From Chitinophaga pinensis (GTDB taxonomy: Bacteria > Bacteroidota > Bacteroidia > NS11-12g > UBA955), in assembly GCA_945877575.1 (NCBI GenBank), contig CAMDUE010000004.1, forward strand, positions 1-64,000: a stretch of DNA of 64,000 nt, written 5' to 3'. The first letter of the stretch is position 1. Each line of letters begins with the position of its first letter. This document shows, piece by piece, positions 34,855 through 43,019 of this stretch. A program made the position numbers and the translations under genes. The notes below the pieces were generated by a model. The model made no database searches, was not told the origin of the DNA, and worked only from the letters and a program-made list of their open reading frames with translations.

Positions 34855-36340
34855 GGGTATAAATTTTTAGGCCGCTTTCATCGGTTTGAGGCACTATGAA
34901 ATGTCTGAAGAAGTGATTTTTCGGAAGGCTATATAGATCTTGAATGATCAGATATTGAAGTGTTGATGGATCTTTTTTAAGTTTCTCTTGGATGATTTGT
35001 GAGCAGAGGGCCGAATCAAAATCAGGTGCTAGTCTGATACCCTGTCTTTGCAATAAATATAGGCTCGTGTTGGGAGTTGGGTCAAATGCAAAGATGATCT
35101 CTTTCTTCCGAGTGGGGTCAATGGAGTCCAATACTCTTTTGGTTTTTTCGAAGGATGTAAAATCTTGGAAGAAAGATTGATTGTAATAGTCTTTGGGAGT
35201 GAGGGTTCTTCTCACGATGTTTTTGGCGTGGGAGAATTGATAAAAGGGTGTGATAAACAAACCAACCAATGCTAAAATACTAATAAGGCCGGTGTAAATC
35301 AGTTTGTTTTTTAGGTGGGTTTCGTACAGGTATAATAGTCCAAAAAAGATAAATGGAAACGCTTGAATGAAGTAATAGTCATGGAATCTGAATTGGCGGT
35401 TAAACAGGAGAAATACCGATAAAAATCCCCCGAAAAGAAGTCCGGAAATCTTCAATAAATCGCTTTGACGGTTGAATTGTTGGGCAGAAATCAGCATGAT
35501 AATTACAAAGACCAACAAGAAATTGCGGGGGTAAATTTGATCCATCCAAGTGTCAAGGGCGTATCTGCTGTTTTCGATGAGTTCAGCCATGGAACTGGGC
35601 GGATTCATTTGCTGTAAAAAGTGTAGATTACAGGTGCTTTTGGTCAGCTGTGCGGAATAAAAATACCAAGTGCCAACGGCCAAAACAGGGAGTAAGAGTT
35701 TAAGTCGTGATAGTATGTTTAATTGCTTCCATCGAATGATGATTGCGGCGATAAAATTGATGAGGAAAGTGACTTTCAATAGTCCGGAGAGTGCGGAGAA
35801 CAGTAAAAAAAGATGAAAGTTGTGGTTGATTAGTTTTCCGTTTTTGAACTCAAAGAAGTGATGCCATGCGATGAGTGAAAATGACAGTGCGGCGATGTCG
35901 GGTAAGAAATTGAACGAGTAGAAAAACAGTAGGGGTGAGCTGGTCCATAGAAAGTGAAAGAAAGCTCGGTGAGTGAGCTTCGGAATGATGAGTAAGCTCA
36001 TTTTCCAAGCAGCTCTTTGGCCGAAAAACCAAAGGGTTAGCAAGAGCAGGCGGTAAATCACATCGTGAAATCCGAAGACATTATATAAGCAAGCGGATAT
36101 GTAAGGCAGAATGGGGAATTCTAGTCCACAAATGCCGTCTGAGGCTCTATTTTCCATGACCCTGGGCAGGAAGAAGTTCATGGATTCTTGAAAATAATTC
36201 AAGGCTATGCAAGCTCTATCTGCTTGGGCACCTTGATGCATGCCGTACGGTGGGAAGTTTGATTGAATGAGAGTGCCAGAAACGATGGTTGAAAGTGCAA
36301 ATATTGCCAGAAACCAAAGGGTATCTCGGTTCAATTTCAT
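34841..36340 (-). CDS. Integral membrane glycosyltransferase-like protein (GT39/ArnT type)
   Basis: 499 residues. About ten hydrophobic helices fill residues 8-365, with a soluble C-terminal domain of about 130 residues. The first extracytoplasmic loop (PPYGMHQGAQADRACIALNYFQ) has an acidic residue in the place where GT-C enzymes keep their catalytic Asp. Such enzymes transfer a sugar from a polyprenyl-phosphate carrier on the periplasmic side. The upstream gene encodes the polyprenyl-phosphate glycosyltransferase likely to supply that donor; they overlap by 4 bp (ATGA). Confidence 0.65.
   Translation of the reverse strand: MKLNRDTLWFLAIFALSTIVSGTLIQSNFPPYGMHQGAQADRACIALNYFQESMNFFLPRVMENRASDGICGLEFPILPYISACLYNVFGFHDVIYRLLLLTLWFFGQRAAWKMSLLIIPKLTHRAFFHFLWTSSPLLFFYSFNFLPDIAALSFSLIAWHHFFEFKNGKLINHNFHLFLLFSALSGLLKVTFLINFIAAIIIRWKQLNILSRLKLLLPVLAVGTWYFYSAQLTKSTCNLHFLQQMNPPSSMAELIENSRYALDTWMDQIYPRNFLLVFVIIMLISAQQFNRQSDLLKISGLLFGGFLSVFLLFNRQFRFHDYYFIQAFPFIFFGLLYLYETHLKNKLIYTGLISILALVGLFITPFYQFSHAKNIVRRTLTPKDYYNQSFFQDFTSFEKTKRVLDSIDPTRKKEIIFAFDPTPNTSLYLLQRQGIRLAPDFDSALCSQIIQEKLKKDPSTLQYLIIQDLYSLPKNHFFRHFIVPQTDESGLKIYTLKNP
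35426..35435 (+). repeat. Polar decamer TCCCCCGAAA, copy 5
   Basis: Exact copy inside the minus-strand glycosyltransferase gene; the complementary codons read Phe-Gly-Gly. Confidence 0.8.
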
Positions 36341-37290
36341 GAGTTTGTTTCCTTTTTGGGGATGTTAGTTTCTCGAACAATGTAATGGGGTCGGTTTTTT
36401 ACATTCTCACTCACACGACCCAAGTATTCCCCTAAAATTCCAATACCAATGAGCTGAATTCCCCCTAAAAAGAGGATTGAAATATGCATGGATGTCCACC
36501 CTTTTTCGGTGTAACCAAAGAACTTTTGATATAAGCTGTAAATAATGAGAATGAAAGCGAGAAAACTCACGGCGAACCCTGATACTGTGGCTACTTTTAG
36601 GGGCCAAGTGCTGAAAGAACTGATTCCATCGAGGGCAAAACGCATCATTTTTCGGTAGGTGAATTTTGTTTCCCCCGACATACGTTCTTGTCGGTCGTAT
36701 TCAAGATACGTTTGATTGAATCCTATCCAAGCGATTTGTCCTCTAATGTACTTTTGTTGCTCGGGCATTTGCACCAAAATATCTCTAATTTTACGATGGA
36801 TGATTCTGAAGTCGCCAGTATCTACGGGGATTTCGATGTTGGTGATTTTGGCTAGAATTCTATAAAAGGCCTTAGCAGTGAGTTTTTTCATGAAGTTTTC
36901 GCCGTCGCGTTTTCTTCGTTTTGCATACACCACTTCAAAGCCTTCCTTGGCTTTGTTGTATAAATCTGGAATGAATTCTGGGGGGTCTTGTCCATCGCCG
37001 TCCATGATAACCAAATATTCACCGCGGGCATATTCTATACCGGCTGAAATAGCCAGTTGATGTCCAAAATTCCTAGAAAAATCGATGTAGTGAACTTCGG
37101 GATGTTGATGAGCCAATTGAATGACAAGTGGTAGGGTGTTGTCTTTGGATCCATCATTGATAAAAATGATTTCATGGGTTAAATTCAGAGGATTCAGTGA
37201 GTTTTGAATTCTTTGAAAAAGAGCACCAATATTATCTTGTTCATTAAACAAGGGCACAATAACCGACAATTGTATGGGTTTAGACGACAC
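36337..37290 (-). CDS. Family 2 glycosyltransferase, polyprenyl-phosphate sugar synthase (DPM1/GtrB type)
   Basis: 317 residues from a GTG at 37290, chosen because it lies 4 nt after an exact -7 box and yields MSSKPIQLSVIVPLFNEQDN. The GT-A domain has INDGSKDNT near 42, the DGDGQDPPE metal-binding motif near 95, and QxxRW-like IRGQIAWIGF near 180. Two C-terminal membrane helices (about 230-255 and 270-292) match GtrB/DPM-type enzymes that load a sugar onto a lipid phosphate. Translationally coupled to the GT39-like gene. Confidence 0.9.
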   Translation of the reverse strand: MSSKPIQLSVIVPLFNEQDNIGALFQRIQNSLNPLNLTHEIIFINDGSKDNTLPLVIQLAHQHPEVHYIDFSRNFGHQLAISAGIEYARGEYLVIMDGDGQDPPEFIPDLYNKAKEGFEVVYAKRRKRDGENFMKKLTAKAFYRILAKITNIEIPVDTGDFRIIHRKIRDILVQMPEQQKYIRGQIAWIGFNQTYLEYDRQERMSGETKFTYRKMMRFALDGISSFSTWPLKVATVSGFAVSFLAFILIIYSLYQKFFGYTEKGWTSMHISILFLGGIQLIGIGILGEYLGRVSENVKNRPHYIVRETNIPKKETNS

Positions 37291-37294
37291 ACAA

Positions 37295-37302
37295 CAAAGG
37301 TA
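37295..37302 (-). promoter_or_regulatory. -7 box of the family 2 glycosyltransferase
   Basis: The minus strand reads TACCTTTG, an exact match ending 4 nt before the GTG start at 37290. Confidence 0.6.
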
Positions 37303-37319
37303 TTTAATTTTGGAATAAG

Positions 37320-37327
37320 TAACTTTG
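37320..37327 (+). promoter_or_regulatory. -7 box of the thioredoxin gene
   Basis: TAACTTTG is an exact match ending 4 nt before the ATG at 37332. The divergent box for the glycosyltransferase is 17 bp away, so the two promoters cannot easily be occupied together. Confidence 0.6.
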
Positions 37328-37331
37328 CACA

Positions 37332-37733
37332 ATGAAAACTATCGTTCGCAGTGTTTGGGCATTTTTTTTAGTCTTAGGGATGTCACTAATTGGAAGTTCT
37401 TGTCAGAACTCTAATTCAAACAACGAAATTCTAACTCGTGAGAGTTTCATGAATATCATAGCTGAAGAGAAATTAACGATGGTTGATTTTTACACCACTT
37501 GGTGTGGACCATGTAAAATGATGGATCCTTTCGTTAAAGAAATCAAAGCTGAGAATTCTGACATTGTCAATGTTCTTCAAGTGGATGCAGAGGCGCAATT
37601 TGATATTGCGAGCCAATATGATATTCAGGGATATCCAACAGTAATCTTCTTCAAGAACGGACAATTGGTTCACCGTGCAATGGGGGCTATGCCGAAGGAA
37701 GAGTTGTTGAATTTAGTCAATAAGTTTAAGTAG
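37332..37733 (+). CDS. Lipoprotein thioredoxin
   Basis: 133 residues. The signal sequence ends in the lipobox IGSSC (acceptor Cys at residue 24), so the protein is anchored in the periplasm. The thioredoxin fold follows with the active site FYTTWCGPCKMMDPF near residue 55 and the cis-Pro segment GYPTVIFF near 98. The WCGPC motif is that of reducing thioredoxins. A partner could be the periplasmic MsrB at 25468 (inference). A heptamer array begins directly after the TAG stop. Confidence 0.92.
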   Translation: MKTIVRSVWAFFLVLGMSLIGSSCQNSNSNNEILTRESFMNIIAEEKLTMVDFYTTWCGPCKMMDPFVKEIKAENSDIVNVLQVDAEAQFDIASQYDIQGYPTVIFFKNGQLVHRAMGAMPKEELLNLVNKFK

Positions 37734-37936
37734 GTCTGTAGTTGATAGGCGAGGGGCTAGTGACTAGTGACTAGTGACTAGTGACTGGTGACTAGGGGCG
37801 AGGGGTGAGAGGCGAGGGACTAGGGGCGAGAGGCGAGGGACTAGGGGCGAGGGACTAGGGGCTGGGACCCGGCTCCCGAAACCCGAAACCCGGCATCTGG
37901 AACCCGTTACCTGAGACCCGGTACCCGGTACTAGAA
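37734..37936. repeat. Heptamer array B (29 phase-locked units) after the thioredoxin gene
   Basis: 29 consecutive units without an indel. The first 19 are G-rich: GGCTAGT, a run of GACTAGT, then GGCGAGG alternating with GACTAGG. The last ten are C-rich: ACCCGGC, ACCCGAA, ACCTGAG, ACCCGGT. Position 3 is a pyrimidine and position 5 a purine in every unit except that the last unit has A at position 4. It starts at the base after the stop codon. The remaining 77 bp to the next gene hold only AT-rich promoter sequence. Confidence 0.92.
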
Positions 37937-38000
37937 TTAATTTGTTATTAAGTTTTGGATAATTATTGCAAGTGGTAGGGATCTACCAATAAAAGATATA

Positions 38001-38008
38001 TAAATTTG
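38001..38008 (+). promoter_or_regulatory. -7 box of the TPR protein gene
   Basis: TAAATTTG is an exact match ending 5 nt before the ATG at 38014. A 6-bp-arm inverted repeat (TGGTAG, CTACCA; 37973-37988) lies just upstream and could be an operator, but is short. Confidence 0.55.
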
Positions 38009-38013
38009 GTATT

Positions 38014-39465
38014 ATGAGTTTTTTTCCATCAGATTGGGATGACGAGCTAGACGAAGACATGGGTGGTTTTCAAGGGGACTTGGATGTTTTGGCCAAGGAC
38101 TTTGAAAGTCAGTCAAGACAATCATTCACTGCTCGAGAGTTGATGGAGTTGTTCCGTTACTACAGCAGTCAATTACCTGAACAGCTAAATTCTTTTCATT
38201 CTGAGAAATATGCTAAAATGGTTATTGAATTGGGGATACAGACGTTTCCTTATATTTCCATTTTTACTCTGCACATGGTAGAGTGGTTAATGAGTGAGTG
38301 TAAGTACAGAAAGGCACACAAATATTTGGAGCAGGCAACAGCTTACACTCCTTTTGAGCCTACCCTAATGATGATGAAAGCGGTATTGCACGGTCATGAA
38401 GGGGCCAGGAAATTGGCATTCGATGCTATGAAATCTGCTTTGGAAGTCATTGGTGATGATGAGGGTCCGTTGGAAGATTTCTTAGACATGGTTTTGCATT
38501 ACGAGCAGTATGATTTGGCTGAGCCCATTGCAATGAAAGCGTTGGAGACTCAAGTTGAAATCATACCCATTTTTGAAAGACATATCAATAAAACGGAAGA
38601 TACCAACATTGTGATGTTGTTGATTCCTGTGATTGAAGCACAAATTGATAAAGAACCATATCTCGCAGAGGCTTGGCAAGTTTTGGGTGAGGCTTATTCC
38701 ATTATGGAAGATCATGAAAAAGCATTTAATGCTTTTGACTATGCGGTTACCATTAATGAAAAATATAATGAGGCTTGGTTGGGATGGATTGAAGCGGCTT
38801 ATGAATTGGAGCATTATCCGAAAGTTGTAGCGCGGTATGAAGAGTTGCTGAGTGAATTTCCCCCGAAAACACTGGAATCTGTGAGGGGATTATATGCCTG
38901 GAGTTTATATGAAGTGGGCAGATTGGCGGAGTGCAGGGAGATGTATAAAAAGATTTTAACCAGTGACTCAAATGATTCAGAAAGTTGGTATAGTTTAGGG
39001 CTTACCTATCATCAAGAGGGTAAATATGGCACTGCTATTGGATATTTGGAGAAAGCAAGGCAATTAGATGCCACTCAGTCAGATTATGGAATTGTTTTGG
39101 CAAGCGCTTACTTTGGTAACCATCAAACCGAAAAATGGCAAGCTTTATACGAGGAGTTGACTGAGAATTTTCCTTTTGAACCGGAGCTTTGGTTAGATTA
39201 TGGCTTAGCACTGCACGAAGCTGGTGAAATGGATAAGGCATTAGATGTTACTGAGACTGGATTAGAGAACAACCCACATAGCGTTCCTCTTTTGTACCGA
39301 TTGGCTGCATTATGTTATCTTAACGGAAACCATGATCTGGGTCTGTTGGTGTTGGAGAAAGCTTTGGAATTTGATCCTGCAGAGTACCCAACAATGTTTA
39401 ACTTTGCGCCAGAGTTAAAATCATCTACAAAAATCATGGCTTTGATAGCCAAATTTTCTAAATGA
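38014..39465 (+). CDS. Cytoplasmic tetratricopeptide-repeat protein
   Basis: 483 residues, no signal peptide. The acidic N-terminus (SDWDDELDEDMGG) precedes repeated TPR helices: EAWQVLGEAYSIMEDHEKAFNAFDYAVTINEKYNEAWLGW near 220, ESWYSLGLTYHQEGKYGTAIGYLEKARQLD near 322, and further copies to the end. Proteins of this length and layout are common in Bacteroidota and act as protein-protein scaffolds. No partner is indicated except the following comA-like gene 18 nt downstream. Confidence 0.85.
   Translation: MSFFPSDWDDELDEDMGGFQGDLDVLAKDFESQSRQSFTARELMELFRYYSSQLPEQLNSFHSEKYAKMVIELGIQTFPYISIFTLHMVEWLMSECKYRKAHKYLEQATAYTPFEPTLMMMKAVLHGHEGARKLAFDAMKSALEVIGDDEGPLEDFLDMVLHYEQYDLAEPIAMKALETQVEIIPIFERHINKTEDTNIVMLLIPVIEAQIDKEPYLAEAWQVLGEAYSIMEDHEKAFNAFDYAVTINEKYNEAWLGWIEAAYELEHYPKVVARYEELLSEFPPKTLESVRGLYAWSLYEVGRLAECREMYKKILTSDSNDSESWYSLGLTYHQEGKYGTAIGYLEKARQLDATQSDYGIVLASAYFGNHQTEKWQALYEELTENFPFEPELWLDYGLALHEAGEMDKALDVTETGLENNPHSVPLLYRLAALCYLNGNHDLGLLVLEKALEFDPAEYPTMFNFAPELKSSTKIMALIAKFSK
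38859..38868 (+). repeat. Polar decamer TCCCCCGAAA, copy 6
   Basis: Exact copy in the TPR gene (sense strand), read Pro-Pro-Lys in a frame different from the polA copy. Confidence 0.8.
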
Positions 39466-39483
39466 TTGCCCATTTTACATTCT

Positions 39484-40248
39484 ATGAATAACGATTTATT
39501 TCAACTTAAAAACCTGCCGGAAAGAACAATTAAGCCACGTAATGATGGTTTTACAATGGTTATGGATAAGGGATTGTCTATTCGCGAGACGGAAGATTTT
39601 CTTTCTTCTAGCTCTTCTCTTGTGGATATTGTAAAATTGGGATTTGGAACTGGCTTGTTTACACAAGGTCTTCTAGATAAAATTCAAATCTATCAAAGTG
39701 CGGGTATCCCTGTGTATTTTGGTGGTACTCTTTTTGAGGCGTATTTGGTTAGAAATCAGTTAGATGATTATCATAGACTTTTAGAAAAGACCAAAGTTGC
39801 CCATGTTGAAATCAGTGATGGTTCATTGGAAATCAACCACGACGAAAAGTGTGAGATTATTTCAACATTTGCTAAGAATTATACTGTTTTAAGTGAGGTG
39901 GGTTCAAAAGATGCCGAGAAAATCATTCCTCCTTATGAGTGGATTGAGCAAATGGAAACAGAATTAGAAGCTGGTGCTTGGAAAGTAATAGGCGAAGCAA
40001 GGGAATCAGGAACCGTAGGTATTTTTAGAAATTCTGGTGAAGTAAGAAGTGGTTTGGTTGCAGAGATTATTCGCAAGATTCCATTAGATAAAGTAATTTG
40101 GGAAGCACCTCAAAAGGCTCAACAAGTTTGGTTTATTCAATTATACGGAACCAATGTTAATTTGGGAAATATTGCGCCTAATGAATTGATCCCCTTAGAG
40201 ACATTGAGAGCAGGTTTGAGGGGAGATAGTTTTCACTTCTTTCTTTAG
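39484..40248 (+). CDS. Phosphosulfolactate synthase family protein (ComA-like)
   Basis: 254 residues from the ATG at 39484; a non-ATG codon at 39466 in frame is less likely. The TIM-barrel family PF02679 is recognised from VDIVKLGFGTGLFT near residue 45, YFGGTLFEAYL near 80, GAWKVIGEARESGTVGIF near 170 and the C-terminal GLRGDSFHFF. In methanogens ComA adds sulfite to phosphoenolpyruvate for coenzyme M synthesis. Bacteroidota do not make coenzyme M by that route as far as I know; supply of a C3 sulfonate for sulfonolipids is one idea, but the substrate here is not established. Confidence 0.85.
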   Translation: MNNDLFQLKNLPERTIKPRNDGFTMVMDKGLSIRETEDFLSSSSSLVDIVKLGFGTGLFTQGLLDKIQIYQSAGIPVYFGGTLFEAYLVRNQLDDYHRLLEKTKVAHVEISDGSLEINHDEKCEIISTFAKNYTVLSEVGSKDAEKIIPPYEWIEQMETELEAGAWKVIGEARESGTVGIFRNSGEVRSGLVAEIIRKIPLDKVIWEAPQKAQQVWFIQLYGTNVNLGNIAPNELIPLETLRAGLRGDSFHFFL

Positions 40249-40251
40249 AAA

Positions 40252-40662
40252 TCAATCAGTTAACTTTTCTTGGCAAAGCTCCCAAAGAACGCCTCCTGTC
40301 GATTTTGGGTGTAAAAATGCGATGCGTTTATTGTCAGCGCCATCTTTAGGTTTTTGATGAATGAGTTCTACGTTTTGTGATTTTCTTTCAGAGAGCTCAT
40401 TTTCAAGATTTTCTGATTCAAAGGCTAGGTGGTGAATTCCTTCACCGCGTTTCTCAATGAATTTGGCAATAGGGCTATCTTGGTTTGTTGCTGCAAGAAG
40501 TTCGAATTTTATGTCCCCCAAAAGAAAAAAAGAAGTCATAACTCCCTCAGAAGATACTTCTTCGCGTTTGTAGGGTTCGATGCCAAGCAGTTTAGTGAAA
40601 AGCGCCTCTGAAGCCTCCAGGTTTTTCACGGCAATACCAATATGTTCAAGTTTTTTGGGCAT
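40252..40662 (-). CDS. mce: Methylmalonyl-CoA epimerase
   Basis: 136 residues, the normal length. It is a vicinal-oxygen-chelate protein with two beta-alpha-beta-beta-beta modules. Metal ligands appear in LEHIGIAVKNL (His near residue 7), EGIHHLAFESENL (His near 77) and the C-terminal VLWELCQE (Glu). It interconverts (S)- and (R)-methylmalonyl-CoA between propionyl-CoA carboxylase and methylmalonyl-CoA mutase. A carboxylase beta subunit is at 56013; a mutase is not in the window. It is divergent from iscS. Confidence 0.93.
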   Translation of the reverse strand: MPKKLEHIGIAVKNLEASEALFTKLLGIEPYKREEVSSEGVMTSFFLLGDIKFELLAATNQDSPIAKFIEKRGEGIHHLAFESENLENELSERKSQNVELIHQKPKDGADNKRIAFLHPKSTGGVLWELCQEKLTD

Positions 40663-40731
40663 AATTCTACGAAAATGTGAATTTGTCGCACAAAATAAGC
40701 GAAAAGGTATGTGATTGTAGGTAGAGATGAT

Positions 40732-40739
40732 TAATTTTG
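40732..40739 (+). promoter_or_regulatory. -7 box of iscS
   Basis: TAATTTTG is an exact match, 70 nt before the ATG at 40810. It gives an unusually long leader for this window. Confidence 0.55.
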
Positions 40740-40742
40740 TTG

Positions 40743-40759
40743 TTTAGAAATCGTCTAAA
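40743..40759 (+). promoter_or_regulatory. Inverted repeat at the iscS transcription start (operator candidate)
   Basis: TTTAGA and TCTAAA are perfect 6-bp arms around a 5-nt centre, located 3 nt downstream of the -7 box and so over the expected start point. A repressor operator or a 5' hairpin is possible. Confidence 0.4.
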
Positions 40760-40809
40760 TAATAAAACGATTCCACCTACCAATTGTTAATAATACAAAC
40801 CAATATAAT

Positions 40810-42021
40810 ATGAGACTTCCAATATATTTAGATAACAACGCCACTACACAGGTTGATCCTAGGGTGTTTGAAACCATGACTCCTTACTTTTTGGAGAACT
40901 TTGGTAACGCAGCAAGTAAGAGCCATGCATTTGGTTGGGCAGCTGAAGAAGCTGTAGATTATGCTCGTGAGCAAGTTGCAAAGATTATTGGTGCAAATTC
41001 TAAAGAAATAATTTTCACCAGTGGTGCCACTGAAAGCAACAACTTGGCAATTAAAGGTGTTTTTGAAATGTATGCTGCAAAAGGCAATCACATTATCACC
41101 GTAATCACTGAACATAAGGCAGTTTTAGATACTTGTAAGCATCTTGAGAAGTTGGGTGCTGAGATTACCTATTTGTCAGTTGCTGAGAATGGGTTAATCG
41201 ATATGGCTCAATTGGAACAAGCCATTCGTCCAACTACCATTTTGGTAAGTGTGATGTACGGAAACAATGAATTGGGCGTTCTGCAACCGGTTCGTGAGAT
41301 TGGGGCTTTGTGTAAAAAGCACGGTGTGTTGTTTCATACAGATGCTACTCAGGCGGTTGGAAAAATTCTAGTAGACGTTATTGCTGATAATATTGATTTG
41401 TTGAGTTTTACTGCTCATAAAATGTACGGTCCTAAGGGCATTGGCGCACTTTATGTTAGACGTAAAAATCCTAGAGTTAAGGTTACTGCTCAGATGGATG
41501 GCGGCGGACACGAGCGCGGAATGAGAAGTGGAACTTTGAACGTTCCAGGTATCATTGGTTTTGGTAAAGCTTGTGAAATTGCTATTCAAGAAATGGAGTC
41601 GGAAGCGGTGCGTTTGAGTGCTATGCGTGATAGATTAGAAGCTGCTCTATTGCAATTGGAAGAATCTTATGTAAATGGAAGTCGTGAACATCGTTTGCCA
41701 CATACCACCAATATTTCGTTTAAATATGTGGAAGGTGAAGGTTTAATGATGGGTATTAAAGATATAGCATGTTCTTCTGGGTCTGCTTGTACTTCGGCGT
41801 CACTTGAACCAAGTTATGTATTGAAAAGCCTTGGTTTAGACGATGAATTGGCACACTCAAGCATCAGATTTGGTTTAGGTAGATTCACCAAAGATGAGGA
41901 AATTGATTTTGCCATTGATTTGGTAACCAAAGCTGTTAACAAGTTGAGAGACATGAGTCCGTTATGGGAAATGCACAAGGAAGGCATTGATTTGAAGTCA
42001 ATTGAGTGGTCTGAACATTAA
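40810..42021 (+). CDS. iscS: Cysteine desulfurase IscS
   Basis: 403 residues. PLP enzyme that takes sulfur from cysteine for Fe-S cluster assembly. The N-terminal signature is [29 protein letters not shown] is near residue 75. The PLP Lys lies in [16 protein letters not shown] near 202. The sulfur-accepting Cys is in the loop [18 protein letters not shown] near 325, and the long loop marks it as an IscS (class I) type. It is followed by iscU (53 bp) and iscA, forming a compact isc cluster without hscBA, fdx or iscR. Confidence 0.96.
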   Translation: MRLPIYLDNNATTQVDPRVFETMTPYFLENFGNAASKSHAFGWAAEEAVDYAREQVAKIIGANSKEIIFTSGATESNNLAIKGVFEMYAAKGNHIITVITEHKAVLDTCKHLEKLGAEITYLSVAENGLIDMAQLEQAIRPTTILVSVMYGNNELGVLQPVREIGALCKKHGVLFHTDATQAVGKILVDVIADNIDLLSFTAHKMYGPKGIGALYVRRKNPRVKVTAQMDGGGHERGMRSGTLNVPGIIGFGKACEIAIQEMESEAVRLSAMRDRLEAALLQLEESYVNGSREHRLPHTTNISFKYVEGEGLMMGIKDIACSSGSACTSASLEPSYVLKSLGLDDELAHSSIRFGLGRFTKDEEIDFAIDLVTKAVNKLRDMSPLWEMHKEGIDLKSIEWSEH

Positions 42022-42046
42022 TCTTGTAATTTAGAAAGATTTTAAA

Positions 42047-42054
42047 TAACTTTG
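42047..42054 (+). promoter_or_regulatory. -7 box before iscU
   Basis: TAACTTTG is an exact match, 20 nt before the iscU ATG. It may give iscU-iscA transcripts independent of iscS. Confidence 0.5.
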
Positions 42055-42074
42055 AAATATAAAACCCAAAAATT

Positions 42075-42491
42075 ATGGCATATTCTGAAAAAGTAATTGA
42101 TCACTACACCAATCCAAGAAACATTGGAACGTTAGACAAAGCAAGTGACACTGTTGGAACGGGTTTAGTTGGAGCGCCTGAATGTGGAGACGTAATGCGT
42201 TTACAAATTCAAGTGAATGAAGAAACCGGTGTTATTGAAGATGCAAAGTTTAAAACATTTGGTTGTGGGTCTGCCATTGCAAGCTCCTCATTGGCTACTG
42301 AATGGATTAAAGGTAAAACGGTTGACGAAGCTTTAAGCATTGATAATATGGACATCGTAGAGGAATTAGCACTGCCTCCTGTGAAAATTCACTGTTCTGT
42401 GCTTGCTGAAGATGCAATACGCGCTGCCATCAATGATTATCGTCAGAAAAGAGGTTTGGAACCTTTGGTTTCTGATAAAGTACATCACTAA
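42075..42491 (+). CDS. iscU: Fe-S cluster assembly scaffold IscU
   Basis: 138 residues. The three cluster-ligand Cys residues are present: GAPECGD (near 37), [13 protein letters not shown] (near 64) and [12 protein letters not shown] (near 107), together with the Asp following the first Cys. The segment LPPVKIHCS is the conserved chaperone-binding LPPVK motif of IscU, meaning an HscA-type chaperone should exist elsewhere in the genome. It receives sulfur from the adjacent IscS and passes clusters on, probably to IscA. Confidence 0.97.
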   Translation: MAYSEKVIDHYTNPRNIGTLDKASDTVGTGLVGAPECGDVMRLQIQVNEETGVIEDAKFKTFGCGSAIASSSLATEWIKGKTVDEALSIDNMDIVEELALPPVKIHCSVLAEDAIRAAINDYRQKRGLEPLVSDKVHH

Positions 42492-42502
42492 TATTTTAAA
42501 AT

Positions 42503-42850
42503 ATGATTACCGATACCTCCGCCGTTACCATTACCGAAAAAGCACGAATGAAAGTAGATTCGTTGATGCAGGAAGCTGGAATAGCTGCGCCTGACTATTT
42601 TTTGAGAGTGGGTGTTAAAGGCGGAGGTTGTTCGGGATTGTCTTACGAGCTTGATTTTGATAATGAGAGCAAGCCAGGAGACATGGAATTTGGCGATGAT
42701 CAATTAAAGATTGTTTGCGACATGAAGAGTTTCCTGTACTTATGCGGTACAGAACTTGATTTTTCTGATGGATTGAACGGCAAAGGTTTCAACTTCATCA
42801 ATCCCAATGCCGCACGCAGTTGCGGTTGCGGCGAAAGTTTTGCGGTTTAG
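42503..42850 (+). CDS. iscA: A-type Fe-S carrier protein IscA/HesB family
   Basis: 115 residues. The three conserved Cys residues are in KGGGCSGLSYEL (near 48) and the C-terminal CGCGESF, the usual cluster-transfer site. 11 nt after iscU and surely co-transcribed. The C-terminus AARSCGCGESFAV is typical. Its TAG stop lies within the phase of the following heptamer array. Confidence 0.95.
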   Translation: MITDTSAVTITEKARMKVDSLMQEAGIAAPDYFLRVGVKGGGCSGLSYELDFDNESKPGDMEFGDDQLKIVCDMKSFLYLCGTELDFSDGLNGKGFNFINPNAARSCGCGESFAV

Positions 42851-42851
42851 T

Positions 42852-43019
42852 ACCGGGTACCTTGTACCTGGTACCTGGTAGTTGGTAGAGGGTAGAGGGT
42901 AGAGGGTAGAGGGTAGAGGGTAGAGGGTAGGGAGACTCTAGGAGATAGTTTCTTGCCACTAGTCTCTTGCTATTAGGCACTAGAGTTCTGACTCAGTACC
43001 AAGTACCATAGACCATGTA
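42852..43019. repeat. Heptamer array C (24 phase-locked units) between iscA and leuS
   Basis: The whole 169-bp convergent spacer equals one base plus 24 units. It opens with ACCGGGT, ACCTTGT, ACCTGGT, has six identical AGAGGGT units, and continues with more varied units such as CTCTAGG, CACTAGT, CTCTTGC, CCATAGA. No indel breaks the 7-nt phase. Both flanking stop codons are TAG and fit the array sequence. No gene is seen. Confidence 0.9.

Noticed and set aside
42798-42980. Minus-strand frame with LPSTLYP-type repeats over array C
   Set aside because: Direct translation of the heptamer array; not a gene.
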